Below are positions 27,644 to 36,966 of a DNA stretch of 54,613 nt, piece after piece. Origin of the DNA: Planctomycetota bacterium (GTDB taxonomy: Bacteria > Planctomycetota > Planctomycetia > Pirellulales > PLA5); NCBI GenBank assembly GCA_003576845.1, contig QEVJ01000021.1, positions 1 to 54,613 of the forward strand, in the 5' to 3' direction. Each line of letters begins with the position of its first letter. Within the stretch, counting starts at the first letter, position 1. The notes below the pieces were generated by a model. It saw only the letters and a list, made by a program, of their open reading frames with translations. It did not search any database and had not been told where the DNA came from. A program made the position numbers and the translations under genes.

Positions 27644-28651
27644 ATGAAGACCTCGACGCCCGAAGGGTTGCACAAAGCCGCGGTCCTGTTGATGAGCCTT
27701 CCGGAGGAGGACGCGGCGGCGTTGTTGGGCCGGCTCGACGCCCGGCAGGTCGAGGCCGTATCGGTGCAGATCGCCCGCAGCGAGTCGATTTCCACGGAGG
27801 AACAGAACAACATCATTCAGGAGTTTGCACAGGCAAATCCGGGCGTCGTCACGAGCCTCGGCGGACTCGCGCTGGCGCAAAACCTCGTCGAGAAGGCGAT
27901 GGGAAAGAACGCCGGCTCGACGATCGACAGCGTCAAGCAACAGATTCAAGCCGTCCCGTTCGGTTTCCTCCAAAAGGTGGATAGCCAGAACCTCGTGACG
28001 TTCATCAGCGACGAGCATCCGCAGACGATCGCGCTCATTTTGTCGCACGTGAATCCGAATCAAGCGGCCGAGATCATCAAGAACTTGCCGACGGACCGCC
28101 AACTGTCGGTAATCCGCCGCGTGGCGACGATGGGCCAGACCAATCCGGAGATCATCAAAGAAGTCGAGGAAGGTCTGGCGAGCCGGATGGCCGTGCTGAT
28201 GAATCAAAGCTTCGAGAAAGCGGGCGGCGTGCCGAAGGTGGCCCAGATTCTCAACGTGACCGACCGCGCGACGGAACGGGCGCTTATGGATAGCTTGTCG
28301 CAGGAGGATCCCGAGCTCGTCGAAGAGATCCGCCGGCTGATGTTCGTGTTCGACGACATCGGGAAGCTGGGCGACAAGGAAATTCAGACGTTGCTCAAGA
28401 ACGTCGAGACGGCGCAGTGGGCGATGGCGCTCAAGGGCGCCAGCGACACGCTCAAGCAGAAGATCTTCGCGAATCTCTCCACCCGCGCCGCGGACATGCT
28501 ACGGGAAGAAATGGAATTTCTGGGCGCGGTGAAACTGTCGGCCGTCGAGCAGGTTCAGCAGCAGATCGTCGACATCGTCCGTAAGCTGGAAGACGCGGGC
28601 CAAATCACGATCGACAGCGGCGAGAACGCCGAGGAAGCGCTCGTGCAATAG
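27644..28651 (+). CDS. fliG: Flagellar motor switch protein FliG
   Basis: 335 residues, the usual FliG length. The ATG at 27644 (MKTSTPEGLHKAAVLLMSLP) matches the family start; frames reaching upstream are not used. The middle domain has the conserved EHPQTIALILSHV (about residue 124). The C-terminal domain carries LMFVFDDIGKLGDKEIQTLL, which includes the charged residues that contact MotA. FliG couples stator torque to the rotor and takes part in switching. It is separated here from other flagellar genes and lies after cheX. Confidence 0.95.
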   Translation: MKTSTPEGLHKAAVLLMSLPEEDAAALLGRLDARQVEAVSVQIARSESISTEEQNNIIQEFAQANPGVVTSLGGLALAQNLVEKAMGKNAGSTIDSVKQQIQAVPFGFLQKVDSQNLVTFISDEHPQTIALILSHVNPNQAAEIIKNLPTDRQLSVIRRVATMGQTNPEIIKEVEEGLASRMAVLMNQSFEKAGGVPKVAQILNVTDRATERALMDSLSQEDPELVEEIRRLMFVFDDIGKLGDKEIQTLLKNVETAQWAMALKGASDTLKQKIFANLSTRAADMLREEMEFLGAVKLSAVEQVQQQIVDIVRKLEDAGQITIDSGENAEEALVQ

Positions 28652-28660
28652 GGCGACTAG

Positions 28661-28700
28661 GGAATGCAGAAGGCAAAATGAAGAATGAAAAGTGGAAATT
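28661..28700. repeat. GAATGCAGAAGGC / GAATGAAGAATG word repeat after fliG
   Basis: GGAATGCAGAAGGCAAAATG then AAGAATGAAAAGTGG begin about 9 nt after the fliG TAG (28649-28651). The words match those at 5302-5338 and 23966-24003 with small changes. Confidence 0.7.
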
Positions 28701-28798
28701 GGCGGTGCGCCTCGCCTGGACGTGCATCGGGAGTCTGTCGCCGCGGCTGGCTTCGATTTAGGATAAGGCGATAAGCCCACCTTCCTTCGAGCCGGCAG

Positions 28799-30799
28799 AT
28801 GTCCACTTCTTATTCTTGGCGCGAGTTGGTCGAAGGTCCGGCGGACGTTTATCGGGTCGCGACCAAGGCCGCCGGTCCCGCAGGCGCGCTGCCCTTGTCC
28901 GACGAGATACTCCGCACGCTCCCCAGCGGCGATTTGTTCGGCCTGTCGCAGAATGCCGGGATGGGCTGGAAACCGGCGGAAATGCTCGGCCCGCAGTATT
29001 TGATCGTCAGCACGCAAGGCGGGCTACGCGCGGAAGACGGCCGGCCGATCGCACTCGGCTTTCACACGGGACATTGGGAAGTCGGCCTGCTCGTCCGCGC
29101 CGCGGCGGAGGAAATCAAGCGGGCGGGCGGCGTGCCGTTTGCCGCGTATTGCAGCGATCCTTGCGACGGCCGGACGCAGGGGACGCTCGGCATGTTCGAT
29201 TCGCTGGCCTATCGCAACGACGCGGCAATCGTGTTGCGGCGGCTGATTCGCTCGCTGCCGACGCGGCGCGGCGTCATTGGCGTGGCGACGTGCGACAAGG
29301 GCTTGCCGGCGACGATGATGGCCCTCGCGGCGATGCACGATCTGCCGTGCGTGCTCGTGCCCGGCGGCGTGACGTTGCCGCCGGTCGAGGGCGAAGACGC
29401 GGGCAAGATTCAGTCGATCGGGGCGCGGTACGCGCACGATCTCATCAGCCTCGAAGAAGCCGCGTCGCTCGGCTGCCGCGCGTGTGCCTCGCCCGGCGGC
29501 GGTTGTCAGTTTCTCGGGACGGCGGCGACGTCGCAGGTCGTCGGCGAAGCACTCGGGTTGGCGCTACCGCATTCCGCGCTTGCGCCGAGCGGGCAGCCGA
29601 TCTGGCTCGACATGGCCCGGCGGAGCGCGATGGCCGTTGCTCATTTGGCCCAACGCGGCATGACTACACGGGACATTCTCACCGACGCGGCGCTGAAGAA
29701 CGCGATGACGCTGCACGCGGCGTTCGGCGGCTCGACGAACTTGCTGTTGCACATTCCGGCCATTGCTCACGCCGCGGGGATTCGTCGCCCGACGGTCGAC
29801 GATTGGATCGCCATCAATCGCCGCGTGCCGCGGTTCGTCGACGTGTTGCCCAACGGCCCGCGGAACTTCGTCACGGTGCAAGCTTTTCTCGCGGGCGGAG
29901 TGCCGGAGGCGATGCTGCACCTGGCGCGGCACGGACTGCTCGCGCTCGACGCGCTCACGGTGACGGGTGAGCCGCTCGGCCGCGTGCTCGAGTGGTGGGA
30001 ATCGTCGCCGCGACGCACCTCATTGCGAACATTGCTACGCGAGCAAGACGGCGTCGATCCCGACGATGTCATCATGTCGCCGGAGATCGCGGCCGAGCGC
30101 GGGCTCACGAGCACGGTCTGCTTTCCACGCGGAAACCTTGCGCCGGAAGGCTCGGTCATCAAGGCGACGGCGATCGACCCGAGCGTCGTCGACGCCGACG
30201 GCGTGTATCGCAAGACCGGTCCCGCGCGGGTGTTTGTCCGCGAGCGCGACGCGGTCGCGGCGATCAAAGGACAAGCGGTCGACGGCCGCACGCCCGCGCC
30301 GATTCAGCCGGGCGACGTGATCGTGCTCGTCGGGCGCGGCCCGATGGGTTCCGGCATGGAGGAAACGTATCAGGTCACGTCTGCACTCAAGTACATTCCC
30401 TGGGGCAAGCACGTCGCCGTCGTCACGGACGCGCGATTCAGCGGCGTGAGCACGGGGGCGTGCATCGGCCACGTCGGCCCGGAAGCGCTCGCCGGCGGTC
30501 CGATCGGCAAAGTGCAAGACGGCGATCGAATTCGCATCGAGATCGACCGCCGGAATCTCACGGGGAGCGTCGATCTGGTCGGCGACGCGAACGGGCTGGT
30601 CGCGCCGCAGCAGGCCGCGAGTCTGTTGGCGGCACGTGCGTCGCGGGACGATCTCGCGCCCGATGCGGCGCTGCCCGACGACACGCGGCTGTGGGCGGCG
30701 CTGCAACAGGCCGGCGGCGGAACCTGGGGCGGGTGCGTGTACGACGTGGACGAAATCGTGCGCCGGCTCTCAACAAGCAACGAGCGAGCCGGGGCATAG
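28799..30799 (+). CDS. IlvD/Edd-family dehydratase, YjhG/YagF (xylonate dehydratase) type
   Basis: 666 residues. Sugar-acid dehydratases of this family use a [2Fe-2S] or [4Fe-4S] cluster and Mg2+. The cluster cysteines are C122 in [13 protein letters not shown] (C118 is nearby), C165 in [13 protein letters not shown] and C236 in [13 protein letters not shown]. The [11 protein letters not shown] block and the long length match the YjhG/YagF branch (about 655 residues), whose E. coli members dehydrate D-xylonate. The last part has [17 protein letters not shown], the C-terminal active-site serine region. Context gives no partner sugar pathway, so the substrate is inferred from the branch. Confidence 0.88.
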   Translation: MSTSYSWRELVEGPADVYRVATKAAGPAGALPLSDEILRTLPSGDLFGLSQNAGMGWKPAEMLGPQYLIVSTQGGLRAEDGRPIALGFHTGHWEVGLLVRAAAEEIKRAGGVPFAAYCSDPCDGRTQGTLGMFDSLAYRNDAAIVLRRLIRSLPTRRGVIGVATCDKGLPATMMALAAMHDLPCVLVPGGVTLPPVEGEDAGKIQSIGARYAHDLISLEEAASLGCRACASPGGGCQFLGTAATSQVVGEALGLALPHSALAPSGQPIWLDMARRSAMAVAHLAQRGMTTRDILTDAALKNAMTLHAAFGGSTNLLLHIPAIAHAAGIRRPTVDDWIAINRRVPRFVDVLPNGPRNFVTVQAFLAGGVPEAMLHLARHGLLALDALTVTGEPLGRVLEWWESSPRRTSLRTLLREQDGVDPDDVIMSPEIAAERGLTSTVCFPRGNLAPEGSVIKATAIDPSVVDADGVYRKTGPARVFVRERDAVAAIKGQAVDGRTPAPIQPGDVIVLVGRGPMGSGMEETYQVTSALKYIPWGKHVAVVTDARFSGVSTGACIGHVGPEALAGGPIGKVQDGDRIRIEIDRRNLTGSVDLVGDANGLVAPQQAASLLAARASRDDLAPDAALPDDTRLWAALQQAGGGTWGGCVYDVDEIVRRLSTSNERAGA

Positions 30800-30931
30800 T
30801 GGGAACACCCCTGCAAAGTGGACAGGGTCTCATCAAACTCACTGGACGGGGTGAAATCTCCGCCGCTATCCTCCGTGCAACGAAGCTGCGAACGTGACTT
30901 CGCAGCCACCCAATCATGCGAGGAGCACGAA

Positions 30932-31399
30932 ATGACTTACCTCAGCCGACGAGAGGCCGTGAAAGCTTCAGCCGCAGGAATCGCTGCCCTAGGGGGCGCA
31001 GCTATCGTTGCGGGACAAACAGCAGGACAGTCGCCCAAGCTCGATCAGCGAGATAGCTATACCATTTGGTTACGCAATATTCGCTGCTGGGACGCGGCGA
31101 CGGACCCGGAATTCTCCGTGTTCATGCCCGAGACAGAACCGATTACGATCGGTAGGGGAATATCGGAGGAGACACGCTATGTGCAAATTGGGCCCTATCG
31201 TGTGGAGATAAAGATCAGTGCTGACGACGACGGAATAACGGTTTCTTCGGGCGGAAACAAGCGTACCATCGCAATGAATGAAACCGTTCACGGCAGCTAC
31301 TTCTTCTATCAAGATGACGCAGAACGGGTTGGTTTCAAAGCCGATGGAACGCTCAAGGTACTAGGCCACGCACGCGGTTGCTTCGACATCGAGTGGTAA
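30932..31399 (+). CDS. Small Tat-signal protein of unknown function
   Basis: 155 residues from the ATG at 30932, with AGGAG 6 nt upstream. The N-terminus LSRREAVKASAAGIAALGGA is a twin-arginine signal. The mature part is beta-rich (YTIWLRNIRCWDAATDPEFS; YRVEIKISADDDGITVSSGG) with no recognised family. Base composition looks less GC-rich than the flanking genes, and a strong terminator follows. It may be a recently acquired or independently expressed small exported protein. Confidence 0.7.
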   Translation: MTYLSRREAVKASAAGIAALGGAAIVAGQTAGQSPKLDQRDSYTIWLRNIRCWDAATDPEFSVFMPETEPITIGRGISEETRYVQIGPYRVEIKISADDDGITVSSGGNKRTIAMNETVHGSYFFYQDDAERVGFKADGTLKVLGHARGCFDIEW

Positions 31400-31432
31400 T
31401 GCGAACATCGGCACAACCGTCTGATGCAACGG

Positions 31433-31464
31433 GAAACAGGATCCTCGCGGATCCTGTTTCTTTG
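31433..31464 (+). terminator. Rho-independent terminator after the small Tat protein gene
   Basis: A perfect 12-bp stem, GAAACAGGATCC (31433-31444), loop TCGC, GGATCCTGTTTC (31449-31460), followed by TTTG. It lies about 34 nt after the stop at 31399. The stem has AT pairs at its base and a U-run that is short but present. Confidence 0.85.
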
Positions 31465-31594
31465 TATCATCGGCGTTCACCGGCTGCGAAGGGACCCGTA
31501 CGCCAGGAGGCCAACCGGTTCGACAGAACAGTTTCGAGGTTCGCGGATTTCAGCACAAGATGCGAGAGCGATTCTGGTATTCGCCGAGCCGTCG

Positions 31595-33709
31595 TCAATC
31601 TCCCAATGGCCGATACCAATCGCCGCGGAGCCAATCGACGATGAGTTCCAACTCGTGCCGCGTGAGGAGGTTGTTCGCCGGGTTGCCAGCGTCCGCCGCG
31701 AAGGCGGGCATCCGGTCGTTCTTGTCGCCTTCGTAGAACCGCGCATGCGCCGGGTTACCGATGAAGTCGATCAGCCACTGTCGCGAACCGTAGCCGGTCA
31801 ATTCGGGCGCCATGCCGAGATCCCCGTTGTCGTGGAACTTATGGCAGTCGATGCACGCGCCGCCTTCCCAGGCATGCTCGGCAATCGCGGTTCGGCCCGC
31901 TTCGAGCGTGCCGTCTTTAGCCGCGGCGGCGTCGAGTTCCTTATGTGCCGGGAGCGCCGCCTCTGCTGAGAGCGCGGCGATGACTTTTTCGAGCGTTGCC
32001 TTGCCTTCGGCGTCGAGCTCGCTCAGGCTGTCGCGGACGAAGCCGGCCATGTCGCCGTCGCGATGCGTCGTGTTGCCGAAATAGGGCGCGTCGGCAACGA
32101 GCCACTTCTCTTTGTCCTCGTGAGCCGCGGCAATGCGTTTCGGATCGAGCAAGCCCGCGAGCCATTTGCGAGTCGCGAAGCCATACAAATTCGGCGCACC
32201 GCGCGGGTCGAGCTTTTGCTGGCCCGGGTTCTCCGCGTCGGGGACATACGCGAGCGGCCGCGGTTCGCGGATGCCGTTGCCTTCTTCGTCGACGTGGTCG
32301 TGACAGCTTGCACAATGCTTGGCAAAGAGCCGCGGGCCTTGCAGCTTGGGGTCGTCGTGGACCAGCTTGAGCGCTCCGTGCGGCGGGATGCCGGTGGCGG
32401 CCAGTTCGTGCGACCGCTGGGCGTTTCCCTCGGCCAACTCGTTGGCGGCAATGTGGTCCTGCGACTTGCGATACGCCTGGTACTTATAGTGGTCGATCGC
32501 CAGTTGCTCGGCGCTGGACTTAGTCGCTTGGGCGTAGATGTCGATTCGCTCCGCCTCGCTTTTTCCGGAATAAATGCTCTTGCCGCCGTTCTTGCGAAGG
32601 TCGGCTTCGATCGTGTCGAGCATCTTGCGGACGTCGGCAAATTTTTCGGTGGCCGCATCGGCGTTGGTCCAGGCGGCGTGGTGGTCTTCGTAGATTGCCA
32701 TGCCGGTGAGCAATGCCGCGCCGCCCAGGACGAGAAAGATGAACAGCACGTTGGCCCAATGGCCGACCTGGCTGCGGCCGATGAACGGCATGAGGAACAA
32801 GAGCAGCATCACCGCGCCGGGGACGACGATCGCGCCGATCAGTTCGCCCGTCTCGCCGTGGAAGAACTTGAGAAACTGGAACAGGAACAGGAAGTACCAC
32901 TCGGGCCGCGCGGCGTCGTAGCTGTCGGCCGGGTCGGCGGGCGCGCCCAGTTCGGCGCGGGCGAAGATCGACAGCAGCACCACCGTCACGAGCACTGCCA
33001 GGCACGCCACGCCGTCGCGCAGGACCTGCTCGGGCCAGAAGGTGGTTTCCGGCTTCCTGAGCGGCTCTTTGGCCTTTAGGCCGTGCTTGCGGAAGAGCGC
33101 CAGGTGCAGCGCGAGGACCGCCACGAGCAAGCCCGGGAGCACGCCGGCGTGCAGCGCGAAGAACCGGGTGAGGGTGTGATGGCCGTATTCCTTGCCGCCG
33201 ACGATGGCTTGCTGCAACCATGGCCCGACGAGCGGGACGATGCCGGCGATTTTGGTGGCGACTTGCGTCGCCCAATAGCCCTTTTGATCCCACGGCAAGA
33301 GATATCCGGTGAGCGCGAGTCCGAGGACGATTTTCATCAGCACGAGGCCGAGCCAGAAGTTGATCTCGCGCGGGGCGCGGTAGGCGCCGTCGATGACGAC
33401 CTGTAGCAAGTGCAGGGCGAGGAGCACGACCATCAGTTGCGCGGTGTAGTGATGAATGCCGCGCAAGAGCGAGCCGCCGTCCATCTCGAACTCGATGTAG
33501 TAGACGCTTTCCCAGGCCGTTTGGGCGCTGGGGCTATAGGCCATCCATAAGAAGATGCCGGTCACGACCTGGACGAAAAAGCAGAACACGAGCGAGCTGC
33601 CCCAGACGTAGCGCCACCGCGCGCCGCCGGGAATGCGCTCGTAGAGCGCCTCGTGCATGAGGCCGCGGTATCCGGTTCGATCATCGAGCCACGCCAGAAG
33701 CTTGTTCAT
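31595..33709 (-). CDS. Cytochrome b (b6 plus subunit IV) fused to a dihaem cytochrome c domain
   Basis: 704 residues from the ATG at 33709. Part of a quinol-oxidising bc-type complex. The b haem ligands are H86/H100 and H187/H202; the second pair is 15 apart, the spacing of cytochrome b6 rather than mitochondrial b. The Qo motif PEWY is in RPEWYFLFLF. The subunit-IV-like membrane region follows, and from about residue 390 a hydrophilic domain holds two CxxCH haem-c sites (CASCH about 466, CIDCH about 617). So b6, subunit IV and the c-type carrier lie on one chain. The Rieske gene is directly upstream on the same strand. Confidence 0.93.
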   Translation of the reverse strand: MNKLLAWLDDRTGYRGLMHEALYERIPGGARWRYVWGSSLVFCFFVQVVTGIFLWMAYSPSAQTAWESVYYIEFEMDGGSLLRGIHHYTAQLMVVLLALHLLQVVIDGAYRAPREINFWLGLVLMKIVLGLALTGYLLPWDQKGYWATQVATKIAGIVPLVGPWLQQAIVGGKEYGHHTLTRFFALHAGVLPGLLVAVLALHLALFRKHGLKAKEPLRKPETTFWPEQVLRDGVACLAVLVTVVLLSIFARAELGAPADPADSYDAARPEWYFLFLFQFLKFFHGETGELIGAIVVPGAVMLLLFLMPFIGRSQVGHWANVLFIFLVLGGAALLTGMAIYEDHHAAWTNADAATEKFADVRKMLDTIEADLRKNGGKSIYSGKSEAERIDIYAQATKSSAEQLAIDHYKYQAYRKSQDHIAANELAEGNAQRSHELAATGIPPHGALKLVHDDPKLQGPRLFAKHCASCHDHVDEEGNGIREPRPLAYVPDAENPGQQKLDPRGAPNLYGFATRKWLAGLLDPKRIAAAHEDKEKWLVADAPYFGNTTHRDGDMAGFVRDSLSELDAEGKATLEKVIAALSAEAALPAHKELDAAAAKDGTLEAGRTAIAEHAWEGGACIDCHKFHDNGDLGMAPELTGYGSRQWLIDFIGNPAHARFYEGDKNDRMPAFAADAGNPANNLLTRHELELIVDWLRGDWYRPLGD

Positions 33710-33764
33710 GCAGAAAGGTCTCTCGCTCTGCGATGCATCGTGGTTGGACAATGGAAGACGAATT

Positions 33765-33873
33765 GTGAATGGAGAATGGTGAGTTGTGAATGGTGAACGA
33801 GGAATGCGATTCGCGCGGTCTACGAGACTTCTCGTTTACGATTCACCATTCACCATTTTCCATTCGCAATTCC
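33765..33873. repeat. Large inverted pair of GAATGGTGAATGG words between Rieske and cytochrome b genes
   Basis: Words at about 33770-33811 (GAATTGTGAATGGAGAATGG and on) pair with their inverse at about 33831-33873 (CTCGTTTACGATTCACCATT and on) with few mismatches. The repeat starts 2-3 nt after the Rieske stop and fills most of the 166-bp gap to cytochrome b, so it would form a long hairpin in a shared transcript. Confidence 0.8.
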
Positions 33874-33875
33874 GG

Positions 33876-34487
33876 CTACTCTTCGATCTGCTCCTCAATC
33901 CCGCCGCGGAATCGTTTGTACGCTATGAACACGTCGTTTCCCTTTACTTCGACTTCGAGTTCATCGAGATCGCGCGGGCTGGGGCAGCTTTCGGGATTGA
34001 TCCGTTCGCCTTCGATCGTCCAGGTGCTGTTGTGGCAGGGGCATTTGTAGACGTCGCCCTTGATATCGACCGAGCAACCCAGGTGCGGGCAGACGCTCGT
34101 GAACGCTACTGGCCGTTCAGCGGCGCTCGTGCGCCGCAGGAATACCGTGCCGATCGGATGCGCGTCGTACCGACTCCATTTATCCTCGCGCGTCGCGACG
34201 ACCGGAAAGCGGTACACCTTGCCAATCTCGGGCATCGCGTCGAGCGTCGCAACGCGGATCATGCCGTTTTCGAGGGCGCCGTCCGTCGTGGATTTCTTCT
34301 TCGGCGTCCGCGTGAGCGGATCGGCGAACACCCGCAACCCGGCCAGCACCGGCACGGCGGCGACGATCGCTCCGATCGCGCCGGCGGCGATCGCCACGAA
34401 GCCGCGACGGTCTTCACCGGCGTTCGGTTTCGTCGGTGGCGTGGAAGCCGGCTTGTTCGCCGGGCCTGTATTCGACGGCTTGGACAT
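33876..34487 (-). CDS. Rieske [2Fe-2S] protein of a bc-type complex
   Basis: 203 residues from the ATG at 34487, with GAGGAG about 10 nt upstream. A twin-arginine-like anchor (RRGFVAIAAGAIGAIVAAVP) holds it in the membrane. The cluster site is CPHLGC (C133, H135) and CPCHNS (C149, H152), with C138 and C151 placed for the usual disulfide. The second motif has N where G is usual. It transfers electrons from quinol to the c-type haems, which lie on the fused protein encoded just downstream. Confidence 0.94.
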   Translation of the reverse strand: MSKPSNTGPANKPASTPPTKPNAGEDRRGFVAIAAGAIGAIVAAVPVLAGLRVFADPLTRTPKKKSTTDGALENGMIRVATLDAMPEIGKVYRFPVVATREDKWSRYDAHPIGTVFLRRTSAAERPVAFTSVCPHLGCSVDIKGDVYKCPCHNSTWTIEGERINPESCPSPRDLDELEVEVKGNDVFIAYKRFRGGIEEQIEE

Positions 34488-34603
34488 CGCGGTTGTCTCC
34501 TCAAACGAGAACCGATCGCCCGGCTGCGTTAAAGCAACGGCGATCGTCGATGGACGATGGTAGCAGAAATTGCGAGAAGCGTAGAGGGCGGTATCGGAAA
34601 CGG

Positions 34604-34664
34604 CGAGTGGACGGTGGGCGGTGAGCAGTGGACAGAAAACTGTCCACTGCCCACTGTCCATTCC
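34604..34664. repeat. Inverted CAGTGGACAG words at the nrnA-like stop codon
   Basis: GCAGTGGACAG (34625-34635), loop AAAA, CTGTCCACTGC (34640-34650): an exact 11-bp hairpin, flanked by further CAGTGG/CCACTG words. It begins about 5 nt after the TAA at 34666-34668. Confidence 0.82.
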
Positions 34665-34665
34665 T

Positions 34666-35664
34666 TTACATCATTGCGGCCCGGACTGCTGCGAGTACTG
34701 CCTGCTGGGCGGCTTCGATTGGCCCATCGAACGACGCACCGGCCGCGGCTTTATGACCGCCGCCGCCAAATCGCTCCGCGAGCTTGCTGCAATCGACGGC
34801 AGGCGTGCGGCTGCGAAAGCTGAGCTTGAACTTGTCGCCGGCCTTGCCCGCGTCGACGGCCACAAAGATAACGGCAACCTCAACGCCTTCGACGGCAAGC
34901 GTGAGGTTGATGACGTCTTCGGTATCGCTGGCCAGCGCGCCCGTGGCGGCGAAGTCTTCGGCGAGCGCGGCCGTGTAGACGAGCCGGCCGCCGAGGTCGG
35001 TCTTCGCCCGCGCGAGAATCCTGCCTCGGAGTTGCACGCGGGCGAGCGTGTCCTGCTCGTAGAGTTCGGCATAGATCGTCTGCGGATGCGCGCCGGCTTC
35101 GATCAACCGGGCGGCGACGCGCATCGTCGCGGGACTGGTCGAGTTGAAGCGGAACCAGCCGGTATCGGTGGCGATGGCGGCATACGCGGCGTGGGCGATG
35201 TCCGGCGTGATTGCCACGCCAAGGGCATCGGCCGCCTGAACGACCAAGTGGCCCGTCGCTTCGGCGGTCGTGTCCTTGAACAGTTCGGCGCCGAGGTCGT
35301 CGCCGCTGACGTGGTGGTCGACGACGAGCTTCTTCGCCTTGGTCGCGCGGACGACATCGGCCATGGGGCCGAGTTGCTGCCAGGCCGACGTGTCGAGGAC
35401 GATCAGCACGTCGGCATCGGCCAGATCGACGGCCGCCACGCCTTCGCCGAGTGCGGCGACGCGTTTGGCGGGGTCGATGAACGCGAGATTCGGCGGCGTG
35501 GCCTGGCCGTTGACGATCCGCACGTGTTTGCCCAGGGCTTCGAGCACCGCGGCCATCGCCAGCTCGCTTCCGAGCGCGTCGCAGTCCGGCCGCACGTGGC
35601 TGGTGAGCACGAACCGGTTCGCCGAAGCGACGATTTCTTGGAAGCGTGGCCAGTTGATGGGCAT
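34666..35664 (-). CDS. DHH-family phosphoesterase, NrnA-like (oligoribonuclease / pAp phosphatase)
   Basis: 332 residues with both domains. The DHH part has HVRPDCDALGSELA, ADVLIVLDTSAW and LVVDHHVSGDD (the metal-binding DHH). The C-terminal DHHA1 part has FGGGGHKAAAGASF for substrate binding. NrnA enzymes degrade short RNAs of 2-5 nt (including pGpG from c-di-GMP) and dephosphorylate pAp. It is divergent to a diguanylate cyclase gene, which is suggestive since pGpG is a product of c-di-GMP breakdown, but the two are not an operon. Confidence 0.92.
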   Translation of the reverse strand: MPINWPRFQEIVASANRFVLTSHVRPDCDALGSELAMAAVLEALGKHVRIVNGQATPPNLAFIDPAKRVAALGEGVAAVDLADADVLIVLDTSAWQQLGPMADVVRATKAKKLVVDHHVSGDDLGAELFKDTTAEATGHLVVQAADALGVAITPDIAHAAYAAIATDTGWFRFNSTSPATMRVAARLIEAGAHPQTIYAELYEQDTLARVQLRGRILARAKTDLGGRLVYTAALAEDFAATGALASDTEDVINLTLAVEGVEVAVIFVAVDAGKAGDKFKLSFRSRTPAVDCSKLAERFGGGGHKAAAGASFDGPIEAAQQAVLAAVRAAMM

Positions 35665-36045
35665 GTGGAGTCGAACGGGGCTGAGGAATGATACGACGGG
35701 CCGGTCTCGGGGGCGAGTCGCCGCATGTCGGTGGAAACGTTCGCTCGTCGGCGGATCGTCCGGCCGCGCAACGGAGAACGTCCGCTCGGGGATTCGACCA
35801 TTCTACCAAGGTGGCCGCGTCGCCGCTGCCAAAACCGGTGCCGCCATTCCGTCGGGGGAGTCGCGTTCCGGTCCTGGCGATCGTAGCGTTCGCGCGGGCG
35901 TTTCCCGGCAACCAGAGCGTCCAGCCATAACCTAACTTTGCGAGGGCAAACCACCCAGGCGTCGCCGGTCACATACGTGCGGTCGGACGCCGCCTGGCAC
36001 ACGCGACGTTGACAATTGCGCACTCAAGACGCCCGAGCGCTTGCC
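35665..36045. other. 381-bp divergent gap between nrnA-like and diguanylate cyclase genes
   Basis: No gene is supported. It holds an imperfect stem of CCAGGCGTC (about 35960) and GACGCCGCCTGG (about 35984-35995). A GGGCAAACC string near 35944 recalls the c-di-GMP-I riboswitch core but lacks the rest of that fold. Promoters for both genes should lie here, but none is convincing. Confidence 0.4.
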
Positions 36046-36945
36046 ATGAGCGAACTGATCTGGGATCGCACGGTCATCCCGAACAATACCCGCAAGTGGA
36101 CCAAGACCGAAACCGCGCCGGAAAAGCAGAGCTTTCTGGTGCAGATTTATCCGCTGAACGCGGGCTACGGCCTGGTGCAGCTTCCCGCCGAGCGGTTGGT
36201 GATCGGGCGCGACTCGTCCTGCGATCTCGTGGTGGTCGACGACGCCGTGTCGCGGCGGCACGCGACGATCGAGCCGACCGACGAAGGGTTCGTGATCGCC
36301 GACAACGGCAGCACGAACGGGACGTTCGTCAACGACGTTCGCATCGAGCGGCACATTCTCAAGGCCGGCGACCGGTTTCGCGTCGGCGGGCACATCTTCA
36401 AGTTTTTGGCCGACGACCACATCGAGGCGCAATACCACGAGTGCGTCTATTCGATGGCCACCCGCGACGGGCTGACGGCCGCGTTCAACAAACGGTATCT
36501 GCTCGACGCGCTGCAGCGCGCGATCCGGGAGTGCGAACGCAAGGTCCGGCCGTTGGCTCTGTTGATGCTCGACGTCGATCACTTCAAAGCCGTCAACGAT
36601 ACTTACGGACACCTGGCCGGCGACGAGGTGCTTCTCGGGCTTTGTCAGCGGCTGCGCGATTCGCTGCGGCGCGATGAGATTCTCGCCCGGTACGGAGGCG
36701 AAGAGTTCGCCGTGCTGATTCCGGAAACGACGCTGGACGACGCCCGTATTCTGGCGGAGCGGTTGCGGGCGGGCGTGGCGGCGGCGCCGTTCGACACGAA
36801 TCAAGGCTTGCTGCCGGTGACCGTGAGCATCGGCGTGGCGTCGCTGGCCGGCGGGACGTCGCTCACGCCGCTCGATTTCATCGCCGAAGCGGATCGGAAT
36901 CTGTACGCCGCGAAAACGGCAGGACGCAACCGCGTCGTCGGTTAG
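36046..36945 (+). CDS. FHA-domain diguanylate cyclase (GGDEF)
   Basis: 299 residues from the ATG at 36046. The FHA domain (about 45-120) has GRDSSCDLVVVDDAVSRRHA and DNGSTNGTFVN, so it should bind phosphothreonine. The GGDEF domain (about 145-299) has DVDHFKAVNDTYGHLAGDEV and the intact active site RYGGEEF, which makes c-di-GMP. The product-inhibition site RxxD is RRDE here, its aspartate replaced by glutamate, so feedback inhibition may be weak. It probably links a Ser/Thr kinase signal to c-di-GMP. A palindromic hairpin follows the stop. Confidence 0.93.
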   Translation: MSELIWDRTVIPNNTRKWTKTETAPEKQSFLVQIYPLNAGYGLVQLPAERLVIGRDSSCDLVVVDDAVSRRHATIEPTDEGFVIADNGSTNGTFVNDVRIERHILKAGDRFRVGGHIFKFLADDHIEAQYHECVYSMATRDGLTAAFNKRYLLDALQRAIRECERKVRPLALLMLDVDHFKAVNDTYGHLAGDEVLLGLCQRLRDSLRRDEILARYGGEEFAVLIPETTLDDARILAERLRAGVAAAPFDTNQGLLPVTVSIGVASLAGGTSLTPLDFIAEADRNLYAAKTAGRNRVVG

Positions 36946-36966
36946 CGCTTTTGCTCGCCGCCTCCG

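Noticed and set aside
35938-35996. GGGCAAACC string and nearby stem upstream of the diguanylate cyclase, resembling a c-di-GMP-I (GEMM) riboswitch core
   Set aside because: The second conserved strand (GGGACGCAAAGCC) and the tetraloop receptor are missing, and the stem pairs elsewhere. A chance match in a GC-rich leader is more likely.
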